NCBI GenBank assembly: GCA_945901665.1
Contig: CAMDLJ010000115.1
Span: 1-7,783 of the forward strand
Source: Bordetella parapertussis
GTDB lineage: Bacteria > Pseudomonadota > Gammaproteobacteria > Burkholderiales > Burkholderiaceae
Length of the DNA: 7,783 bases
Direction: 5' to 3'
Shown: positions 1-7,783 of the stretch, in pieces
Layout of the letters: the number at the start of each line of letters is the position of its first letter
Position numbering within the stretch: the first letter of the stretch is position 1
Position numbers and translations under genes: made by a program
The notes under the pieces: model-generated
Databases searched by the model: none
The model's input: only the letters and a program-made list of their open reading frames with translations
What the model was told of the DNA's origin: nothing

Positions 1-1
1 C

Positions 2-538
2 GATGTGTTGACCCAAGCCAACACCAACCATGACCTGATTGTCAGCAGCGGTGGCGTCTCTGTGGGCGAAGAAGACCATGTCAAGCCCGCCGTGCAATCC
101 TTGGGTGAACTGCATGTGTGGCAAATTGCCATGAAACCAGGCAAACCATTGGCGTTTGGGTGGATCAACGCAGAGCGCACATCGCCCACCCATGCCCCCT
201 GTTTTTTCATGGGCTTGCCAGGCAACCCGGTGTCGAGTTATGTGACCTATTTGTGTGTGGTCAGGCCCTTTTTGGCGGCCTTGCAAGGTTCTGTGGTTCG
301 CGACCTTTCCCCGTACCGACTGCCCGTCCATTTCGACTGGCCCAGGCCTGACAAGCGGCGTGAATTTTTGCGCGTGCGCCGCAACGCCCAGGGCGGTTTG
401 GATTTGTTCCCCAACCAAAGCTCGGGGGTCTTGACATCGGCGGTGTGGGGTGACGGGTTGGTCGACGTGGCCCCAGGCCAAGTGCTGAGCCACGGCGACG
501 AGGTGGCTTATTGGCCTTTTGCACATTGGTTGTCATGA
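2..538 (+). CDS. moeA: Molybdopterin molybdotransferase MoeA, C-terminal part (5' end outside window)
   Basis: MoeA inserts molybdate into adenylylated molybdopterin in the cytoplasm, the last general step of molybdenum-cofactor synthesis. The gene is cut by the left edge. The frame is already open at base 2, so the GTG at base 5 is an internal valine codon and not a start. About 178 residues are visible, under half of the usual roughly 400. The MoCF-binding core is clear: SSGGVSVGEEDHV at visible residues 15-27, MKPGKP at 44-49, and GLPGNPVSSYV from about 71. After this comes the small C-terminal beta domain (EFLRVRR, then a glycine- and valine-rich stretch ending near GDEVAYWPF). The stop overlaps the moaD start by ATGA, so the two are probably translationally coupled. 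The identification is firm. Which MoeA paralogue this is cannot be judged from the C-terminal part alone. Confidence 0.95.
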   Translation, partial: DVLTQANTNHDLIVSSGGVSVGEEDHVKPAVQSLGELHVWQIAMKPGKPLAFGWINAERTSPTHAPCFFMGLPGNPVSSYVTYLCVVRPFLAALQGSVVRDLSPYRLPVHFDWPRPDKRREFLRVRRNAQGGLDLFPNQSSGVLTSAVWGDGLVDVAPGQVLSHGDEVAYWPFAHWLS

Positions 539-786
539 AAATTCATTTGCGTTACTTTGCCTCGGTTCGCGAGCTCATTGGCACCGGGCAGGAGTCATTC
601 CAAACCCAAGCCAGCCATGTGGGCGACTTGCGCCTGGAACTGATGGCGCTCAGTCCGCAACATGCCGAGGCTTTGGCACCCCAAAAGGCGGTGCGTGCCG
701 CCCTCAACCAAGTGGCCTGCACCGAGGATGCGCCCTTGAGCGATGGCGATGAGGTCGCATTTTTCCCACCGGTGACGGGGGGCTGA
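535..786 (+). CDS. moaD: Molybdopterin synthase sulfur-carrier subunit MoaD
   Basis: MoaD is the small ubiquitin-like subunit of molybdopterin synthase. Its C-terminal glycine is adenylylated and then thiocarboxylated, and it delivers sulfur to precursor Z (cPMP) inside the MoaD-MoaE complex. The 83-residue product has the usual family length. It opens with the typical beta strand MKIHLRYFASVRELIG and ends in FPPVTGG, the obligatory terminal Gly-Gly. The start chosen is the ATG at 535, which overlaps the moeA stop codon. An in-frame ATG further upstream (511) would add eight residues encoded inside moeA and would spoil the conserved N-terminal strand, so it is unlikely. moaE follows 11 nt downstream, giving the two synthase subunits in adjacent genes. 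The activating enzyme MoeB and the early genes moaA/moaC are not in view. Confidence 0.96.
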   Translation: MKIHLRYFASVRELIGTGQESFQTQASHVGDLRLELMALSPQHAEALAPQKAVRAALNQVACTEDAPLSDGDEVAFFPPVTGG

Positions 787-797
787 AGAGGGCGTCC

Positions 798-1271
798 TTG
801 TCGGTGTCTATTCAATCTGAAGACTTTGATATTGGGCAAGAGCACCAAGCCTTGCGCGCGCAAGATGAACGGGTGGGGGCGGTGTGCAGTTTTTTGGGCA
901 CGGTGCGCAGCCAAAGCGATGGTCAGGCTGTGTCTGCCATGGCCTTGGAGCATTACCCGGGCATGACCGAAAAAGCCATCATGGCCATGTTGACCCAGGC
1001 CCAAGACAAATTTGATATTCACGCGGCGCGGGTGATCCACCGCATTGGCGACCTGATGCCGGGAGACCAAATTGTGTGGGTCGGCGTGACCTCGGCCCAC
1101 CGAGGGCAAAGTTTCCAAGCCTGTGAATTTTTGATCGATTACTTGAAAACCCAAGCCCCCTTTTGGAAAAAAGAGCAAACACCCAGCGGAGCGCGGTGGG
1201 TCGATGCCCGGGTCAGCGATGACGATGCCTTATCTCGCTGGGGCATCCTAGTGCCTCGCCAAGCCGTTTGA
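798..1271 (+). CDS. moaE: Molybdopterin synthase catalytic subunit MoaE
   Basis: MoaE is the large subunit of molybdopterin synthase. With thiocarboxylated MoaD it converts cPMP into molybdopterin by adding two sulfurs. The 157-residue protein shows the family hallmarks: VGAVCSFLGTVR at about residues 26-37, LEHYPGMTEKA at 50-60, VTSAHRG at 97-103 and a KTQAPFWKKE block at 117-126. Lys117 and Lys124 match E. coli Lys119 and Lys126, the active-site lysines that contact MoaD and substrate. The start is uncertain. TTG at 798 has an AAGAGGG ribosome-binding site (786-792) five bases upstream, while GTG at 804 would give an equally family-like N-terminus (VSIQSEDFD) but with 11-nt spacing. TTG is preferred on spacing. 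The gene probably shares a transcript with moeA and moaD. Confidence 0.95.
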   Translation: MSVSIQSEDFDIGQEHQALRAQDERVGAVCSFLGTVRSQSDGQAVSAMALEHYPGMTEKAIMAMLTQAQDKFDIHAARVIHRIGDLMPGDQIVWVGVTSAHRGQSFQACEFLIDYLKTQAPFWKKEQTPSGARWVDARVSDDDALSRWGILVPRQAV

Positions 1272-1285
1272 TTGATGTGGATCAA
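1272..1285. promoter_or_regulatory. Exact FNR/Anr-type box, TTGAT-N4-ATCAA
   Basis: TTGATGTGGATCAA starts on the base after the moaE stop codon and matches the consensus half-sites of FNR-family regulators (FNR, Anr) at all ten defined positions. Such a match on a given position is expected by chance about once in 4^10 bases, roughly 0.007 times in a window of this size assuming equal base use. The centre (1278.5) lies about 71 nt before the transcription start predicted from the sigma-32-like promoter, a distance compatible with class I activation. It could equally be a repressor site or serve another, unseen promoter. Binding is inferred from the sequence only. Confidence 0.5.
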
Positions 1286-1303
1286 GCCCTAGGGGCTTGC
1301 TTC
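1283..1303 (+). terminator. Hairpin after moaE, possible weak terminator
   Basis: CAAGCCC (1283-1289) and GGGCTTG (1293-1299) form a perfect 7-bp stem with a three-base TAG loop, 12 nt after the moaE stop. The bases that follow (CTTCACTTTGG) are only mildly T-rich, so this is either a weak intrinsic terminator for the moeA-moaD-moaE transcript or a 3'-end stabilising hairpin. The left arm overlaps the right half of the FNR-type box by three bases. Confidence 0.35.
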
Positions 1304-1315
1304 ACTTTGGCACCG

Positions 1316-1343
1316 CTTGAAAACAGCCGCGGCAACCCAAAAT
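1316..1343 (+). promoter_or_regulatory. Sigma-32 (heat-shock) promoter candidate for clpB
   Basis: CTTGAAA at 1316-1322 matches the RpoH -35 consensus exactly. It is followed, after 13 nt, by CCCAAAAT at 1336-1343, which resembles the CCCCATNT -10 element. Transcription would start near 1350, leaving a leader of about 25 nt before the clpB ATG. clpB is a classic RpoH target in proteobacteria, which supports the reading. The -10 match is imperfect and no sigma-70 promoter stands out in the same gap. Confidence 0.5.
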
Positions 1344-1374
1344 GCAGTTCATCACAACAATGACGGGATAAGCC

Positions 1375-4002
<2,628 letters not shown>

Positions 4003-4063
4003 CCATTGGGTGACCCGGGGCCTGCGCGGCTGGCGTGGCTTGCGGATAAACTGAGGAGCATGG

Positions 4064-4090
4064 AGCCCGGGTGCAAACCAGGGCTTTTTT
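4064..4090 (+). terminator. Intrinsic terminator downstream of clpB
   Basis: AGCCC (4064-4068) pairs with GGGCT (4081-4085). Inside, GGT (4070-4072) pairs with ACC (4077-4079) around a GCAA tetraloop of the stable GNRA type, with one G-A mismatch between the two helices. The stem runs directly into six T residues (4085-4090). This is a convincing rho-independent terminator about 60 nt after the clpB stop. It lies only 22 nt before the bug start codon, which bears on how that gene is expressed. Confidence 0.8.
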
Positions 4091-4112
4091 GATTCACTCA
4101 ACCGGAAAACCT

Positions 4113-5093
4113 ATGCGCGCACGTTTATTGGGAGCTTTGTGGGTGTTGGGCTTGTTGGCAAGCCTGCACAGCTTGACGGCTTGGTCGCAATCCGGTTTTC
4201 CGAGCAAACCCGTCAAAATCATCGTTCCCGCCACGCCGGGCGGCACCTCTGATATTTTCGCCCGGGCCATTGCGAACAAATTGCAAGACAGCTTGGGCAA
4301 GCCGGTGGTGGTGGAGTACAAACCTGGTGCCGCCACCAATATTGGCACCGATTTGGTGGCCAAATCTGCGCCCGACGGACACACCTTGTTGATCAACGGG
4401 ATCACCCTGGCCACCAACCCTTTGTTGTTCGCCAACTTGCCCTTCAACCCGGCCAGAGACTTTGCCCCCATCATTGAGGTGGCAGAAATGCTCAACGTGG
4501 TCACGGTGCACCCCAGCGTGCCAGTGAGCAATATGCGTGAGTTGGTGCAACTCATCAAATCACAGCCGGGTGTATTCAATCATGGGACTCCAGGGGTAGG
4601 GAGTTCAGGCTTTTTATCGGCAGAGTTGTTGGCGGTGAAAACGGGCGCCAAGATCACCCATATTTCTTACCAAGGCAATGCGCAGGCCGTGGTCGACCAT
4701 TTAGGGGGAATCTTGCAAGTGGGTTTTGTCAACCTTCCCGTGGCATTGCAGCACGTGAAAACGGGCAAGCTCAAGGCCCTGGCGGTGACTTCGGCCAAAC
4801 GCTCACCCCTGTTGCCCGATGTGCCCACGGTCGCCGAGGCCATGGGGCTGCCCGACTTTGAGTTGGTCGGCTGGTTTGGTTTGCTGGCCCCTTCGCGCAC
4901 GCCCCCAGAGGTGGTGGCGCGCTTGCATGCCGAGACCCTCAAGGCATTGAAAGATCCAGCGGTGATCGAGGTGATCCAAGCCGCCGGCGGCAGTGTGGGC
5001 GGGGGCAGTTCAGCTCAATTTGAAGCGCGCATCCGGCGCGACGCCGAACGCTTGACCGAAGTGATTCAACTGTCAGGCGCTTCCGCCAAGTGA
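4113..5093 (+). CDS. Bug/TctC-family periplasmic solute-binding protein
   Basis: This is a tripartite-tricarboxylate-transporter receptor of the Bug family (TctC-like), a periplasmic protein that captures small carboxylated compounds. The 326-residue product starts with a Sec signal peptide: MRAR, a hydrophobic core LLGALWVLGLLASL, and a likely cut after AWS (residue 25). The mature part has the family pattern KIIVPATPGGTSDIFAR (35-51, ligand loop with PGG and Asp47), GAATNIG (72-78), SAPDGHTLL (85-93), a GSSGF loop (163-167) and LLPDVPTVAE (233-242). The ATG at 4113 is preferred, with GGAAAA upstream. The in-frame GTG at 4071 lies inside the clpB terminator stem and would put 14 extra residues before a complete signal peptide. 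No TctA/TctB membrane genes are visible, which is common for orphan Bug proteins. The MFS gene begins 6 nt downstream. The ligand is unknown. Confidence 0.93.
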   Translation: MRARLLGALWVLGLLASLHSLTAWSQSGFPSKPVKIIVPATPGGTSDIFARAIANKLQDSLGKPVVVEYKPGAATNIGTDLVAKSAPDGHTLLINGITLATNPLLFANLPFNPARDFAPIIEVAEMLNVVTVHPSVPVSNMRELVQLIKSQPGVFNHGTPGVGSSGFLSAELLAVKTGAKITHISYQGNAQAVVDHLGGILQVGFVNLPVALQHVKTGKLKALAVTSAKRSPLLPDVPTVAEAMGLPDFELVGWFGLLAPSRTPPEVVARLHAETLKALKDPAVIEVIQAAGGSVGGGSSAQFEARIRRDAERLTEVIQLSGASAK

Positions 5094-5099
5094 TGCGCC

Positions 5100-6332
5100 A
5101 TGTCAACCACCATTGAAAGCCCTCAAAGCGTGCCTTGGCGGCAAGACGCCCAGGTGATGGGTTTGGTGGGCTTGGTTCATGCCAGCTCGCATTTTTCGCA
5201 TTTGCTGTTGCCCTTGATGTTCCCGGCTTTCATGAAAGATTTTGGCTTGGGTTATGCCGAGCTCGGTTTGTTGATGTCGGTTTTCTTCGTGGTCTCAGGT
5301 GTCGGCCAGGCCCTGTCTGGGTTCTTTGTCGATCACTTTGGCGCACGCCCGGTTTTATATGCCTCCTTGGCAATGCTGGCTTTGGCCTGCGCCAGCGTGA
5401 CCCAAGTTCAGGGCTATGCGGGTTTGATGTGCTCGGCCGTTTTGTTTGGTTTGGGCAACTGCACCTTTCACCCGGTCGACTTCACCATTTTGAACAACCG
5501 TGTTTCTGAGCAGCGTTTGGGGCATGCGTTCAGCACCCATGGCCTGACTGGCAATTTGGGTTGGGCGGCAGCACCGACCTTCATGGTGAGCATATCGACC
5601 TTCAGCCATTGGCGCACGGCCTATGCCTGTGCGGCGCTGGTTTTTGTGTCGCTTTTGCTGCTGTGTTTGTTCCAGCGTGCGCATTTGCACACCGACCCTC
5701 AGCGCCATCCGGCGCAGGGCGCCAAGCCGTCGAACGGCACCAACACCAGCCTGTCTTTTTTGCGTTTGCCCGTGGTGTGGTGGTGCTTTGGATTTTTTGT
5801 TTTTTCCACCATGACTTTGGCCGTGGTGCAAAGCTTTTCTGTGTCCATCATGCAGTCTTTGGTGGGTGTGAGCTTTGAGGCAGCCACCCACACGCTGACT
5901 GCTTATTTGATCTGTGCTGCCCTGGGCATGTTGGCGGGTGGGTTCATGGCGGCAACCTTTGCCAAGCACACCCAAGTCGTGGTGGCTGGCAGCATGTTGA
6001 GTGCGGCCTTGTTGTTGGTGATTTGCGCGACCACGTGGTTGGGTCCCATGGGAAGCATGTTGGCGATGGCAATCACAGGATTTGCCGCTGGGGTGGGCGG
6101 TCCATCGCGTGATTTGATGATCAAACAAGCCACACCCAAGGGGGCCACGGGTCGGGTTTATGGGATGGTTTATTCCGGCATGGATGTGGGTTTTGCCATT
6201 GCGCCGGCCTTGTTTGGGGTGTTCATGGACCACGGTTGGTATGCCGCCACCTTGGTGGGCGTGAGCCTGACTTTGGTGGTGAGCGCTGCCTTGGCCGTGG
6301 TGGTGGGTCGACAAGAGGAAAGCTCGATTTGA
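5100..6332 (+). CDS. MFS transporter, 12 transmembrane segments
   Basis: This is a major facilitator superfamily permease of the inner membrane, 410 residues with about 12 predicted hydrophobic helices in two halves joined by a polar loop (about 192-218, rich in His, Pro and Asn). The MFS motif-A-like loop GFFVDHFGARPVL sits at 74-86 between helices 2 and 3. Two unusual conserved-looking blocks are present: histidines in and near helix 1 (His27, His31, His34) and GLGNCTFHPVDFTILN at 117-132. This pattern recalls the fosmidomycin-resistance (Fsr-like) branch, an inference from memory that does not fix the substrate. The gene begins 6 nt after the bug stop with only a weak AAGTGA ribosome-binding site, which suggests translational coupling. 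Given its neighbours it probably imports or exports the compound handled by the ThDP enzyme downstream. Confidence 0.9.
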   Translation: MSTTIESPQSVPWRQDAQVMGLVGLVHASSHFSHLLLPLMFPAFMKDFGLGYAELGLLMSVFFVVSGVGQALSGFFVDHFGARPVLYASLAMLALACASVTQVQGYAGLMCSAVLFGLGNCTFHPVDFTILNNRVSEQRLGHAFSTHGLTGNLGWAAAPTFMVSISTFSHWRTAYACAALVFVSLLLLCLFQRAHLHTDPQRHPAQGAKPSNGTNTSLSFLRLPVVWWCFGFFVFSTMTLAVVQSFSVSIMQSLVGVSFEAATHTLTAYLICAALGMLAGGFMAATFAKHTQVVVAGSMLSAALLLVICATTWLGPMGSMLAMAITGFAAGVGGPSRDLMIKQATPKGATGRVYGMVYSGMDVGFAIAPALFGVFMDHGWYAATLVGVSLTLVVSAALAVVVGRQEESSI

Positions 6333-6359
6333 GTTTTGGGTTTTTTTACAAAGCAAGTC

Positions 6360-7783
6360 ATGGATAAGACAGATAAAAAACAAATCGCTGGCCATTTGCT
6401 GGTTGAATGTTTGGTCCATCAAGGTGTGACACATGCCTTTGGTGTTCCCGGCGAAAGTTTTTTGGCGGTGCTGGATGGGTTTCACGCTTACAAAGAACAC
6501 ATTCAATTTATCTCCAATCGCCAAGAGGGCGGTGCGGCTTTCATGGCCGAGGCCCAGGGTAAATTGACGGGGCGGCCGGGCATTTGCTTTGTGACGCGCG
6601 GGCCCGGTGCCACCAATGCCTCCATAGGGATACACACCGCTTTTCAGGACAGCACCCCCATGGTTTTGTTTGTGGGTGACGTGGGCAGCGATTACCGTGA
6701 TCGCGAGGCATTCCAAGAGGTTGACTACAACAGCTTTTTCGGCCCCAACACCAAGGGGTTGGCCAAACGGGTGGAGCGGGTGGATGACCCGAAACGCCTG
6801 CCGGAATATGTGTCGCGTGCCTTTGCCATGGCCATGAATGGCCGCCCAGGTCCGGTGGTGGTGGTCTTGCCCGAGGACATGCTGACGCAAATGGTGACGG
6901 CGCGCCCATTGCCCCGGGTCGATCCGGTGGAAGCATGGTGCGACCCCGGCGCATTGCGCAAACTCAGAGAAATGTTGTTGGCTGCACAAAGACCTTTTGT
7001 CATTGCTGGAGGGGGCGGCTGGACGCCGCAAGCTGCGCAGGCGTTAGAGCGTTTTGCCGATGCCTGGAAGCTGCCGGTGGGCAATGCCTTTCGTTTCCAG
7101 GATACGTTTGACAACCACCACCCCTTGTACGCCGGGGACGTGGGCATTGGCATCAACCCTGCACTGGCGCGGCGCATCGAAAGTTGCGACCTCATCATCG
7201 CCCTGGGCCCGCGCCTGGGTGAAATGACCACCGGTGGATATGCCTTGCTCCAGGCGCCCAAGACCGCGCAAAAGCTGGTTCACATCCATGGCGGCGCCGA
7301 GGAGTTGCACCGGGTTTACCACGCCGATTTGGCCATGAACGCCACCATGAATGCGGCTGCCCGCGCTTTGGAGGTACTCAGCCCACCCCCTGAATTGCCT
7401 TGGGAGGCTTGGGCCCATGAAGCACATGCTGATTACCTGGCGAACTTAAAGCCCCAAACCCTGCCCGGGTCGATCGATATGCCCGCCATCATTGCCTGCA
7501 TCGACCGGCATTTGCCCGCAGATGCCATCGTCACCAATGGGGCAGGTAACTTCGCCAGTTGGATGCACCGCTTTCACCGCCATCATGGGCTGGCCAAGGG
7601 CCACAAAACCCAGCTCGCGCCCACCTCAGGGGCCATGGGTTACGGTGTCCCGGCGGGCATTGGGGCAAGTATCTTGACGGGCCGAACGGTGCTGACCATC
7701 GCTGGGGATGGCGACTTTTTGATGAACGGACAAGAGCTGGCCACGGCCATGCAGTTTGGTGGAAAAACCATCATCGTTCTGCT
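6360..7783 (+). CDS. Thiamine-diphosphate-dependent enzyme, acetolactate-synthase-like (3' end outside window)
   Basis: This member of the ThDP decarboxylase/carboligase superfamily (acetolactate synthase large-subunit-like) has 474 residues visible of a likely 540-600. The N-terminal Pyr domain has FGVPGES (27-33), the catalytic glutamate in NRQEGGAA (Glu56, which activates the thiazolium) and TRGPGATNA (79-87). The central domain includes VIAGGGG (214-220) and ALGPRLGEMTTGG (281-293). The C-terminal PP domain begins near 373, with GAMGYGVPAGIGA (424-436) and the metal/ThDP motif GDGDF (449-453). The paired asparagines that normally close this motif fall just past the right edge. The usual His before the catalytic Glu (RHE) is Gln here (RQE), so true acetolactate synthase is unlikely. 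The start is ATG 6360, 27 nt after the MFS stop and in the same frame. The reaction is unassigned; candidates are 2-oxoacid decarboxylation or carboligation. Confidence 0.9.
   Translation, partial: MDKTDKKQIAGHLLVECLVHQGVTHAFGVPGESFLAVLDGFHAYKEHIQFISNRQEGGAAFMAEAQGKLTGRPGICFVTRGPGATNASIGIHTAFQDSTPMVLFVGDVGSDYRDREAFQEVDYNSFFGPNTKGLAKRVERVDDPKRLPEYVSRAFAMAMNGRPGPVVVVLPEDMLTQMVTARPLPRVDPVEAWCDPGALRKLREMLLAAQRPFVIAGGGGWTPQAAQALERFADAWKLPVGNAFRFQDTFDNHHPLYAGDVGIGINPALARRIESCDLIIALGPRLGEMTTGGYALLQAPKTAQKLVHIHGGAEELHRVYHADLAMNATMNAAARALEVLSPPPELPWEAWAHEAHADYLANLKPQTLPGSIDMPAIIACIDRHLPADAIVTNGAGNFASWMHRFHRHHGLAKGHKTQLAPTSGAMGYGVPAGIGASILTGRTVLTIAGDGDFLMNGQELATAMQFGGKTIIVL

Noticed and set aside
4071..4112. 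GTG at 4071 as the start of the Bug protein
   Set aside because: The codon lies within the stem of the clpB terminator, and the extra 14 residues would precede a complete signal peptide that begins at ATG 4113.
6319..6347. AAAGCTC/GAGTTTT hairpin followed by GGG and seven T at the end of the MFS gene, as a terminator
   Set aside because: The stem is A-T rich with a G-T pair, and three G residues separate it from the T run. The ThDP gene follows 13 nt later, so an operon break here is not supported.
6336..6359. In-frame TTG at 6336 as an earlier start of the ThDP enzyme
   Set aside because: It has no ribosome-binding site and would add only eight residues (LGFFTKQV) unlike a family N-terminus. 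ATG 6360 gives a normal start.
5355..7031. Very long minus-strand open frame (558 codons) opposite the MFS and ThDP genes
   Set aside because: It spans two well-supported genes and their gap. Its translation is rich in His, Gln, Gly and Arg without domains or hydrophobic structure, typical of an antisense frame kept open by GC-biased codon use.

Overview
The window looks like a chromosomal segment of a betaproteobacterium, most likely Burkholderiales and probably a Comamonadaceae relative. This is inferred, not searched. The grounds are the moderately high GC, heavy TTG-leucine codon use, the moeA-moaD-moaE-clpB order, and a Bug-family periplasmic binding protein, a family strongly expanded in Burkholderiales. 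All genes lie on the + strand, are tightly packed, and show no sign of mobile elements, CRISPR, tRNA or rRNA.

Region 1 (1-1271) is the end of a molybdenum-cofactor cluster. It holds the C-terminal part of moeA (molybdate insertion), moaD (sulfur-carrier small subunit of molybdopterin synthase) and moaE (catalytic large subunit). moeA and moaD overlap by ATGA and moaE follows after 11 nt, so the three are probably co-translated. Region 2 (1272-1374) is a short but busy intergenic stretch. It contains an exact FNR/Anr-type palindrome, a perfect 7-bp hairpin, and a sigma-32-like promoter in front of clpB. Region 3 (1375-4002) is a full-length clpB disaggregase with both AAA+ modules, the coiled-coil middle domain and a GTG at the place where E. 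coli starts its short ClpB form. It is followed by a strong intrinsic terminator at 4064-4090.

Region 4 (4113-7783) is an apparent three-gene transcription unit. It encodes a Bug/TctC-type periplasmic solute-binding protein, a 12-helix MFS transporter, and a thiamine-diphosphate enzyme of the acetolactate-synthase-like superfamily that runs off the right edge. A binding protein, a permease and a ThDP carboligase/decarboxylase side by side suggest uptake and breakdown of a small organic acid. The substrate cannot be read from the sequence, and the Bug protein has no TctA/TctB membrane partners in view.

Most of the window is ordinary housekeeping sequence. The points most worth a second look are the perfect FNR-type box upstream of clpB, the heat-shock promoter candidate, the terminator that sits only 22 nt before the bug start codon (with alternative pairing and a tiny ORF over it), and the uncharacterised bug-MFS-ThDP module.
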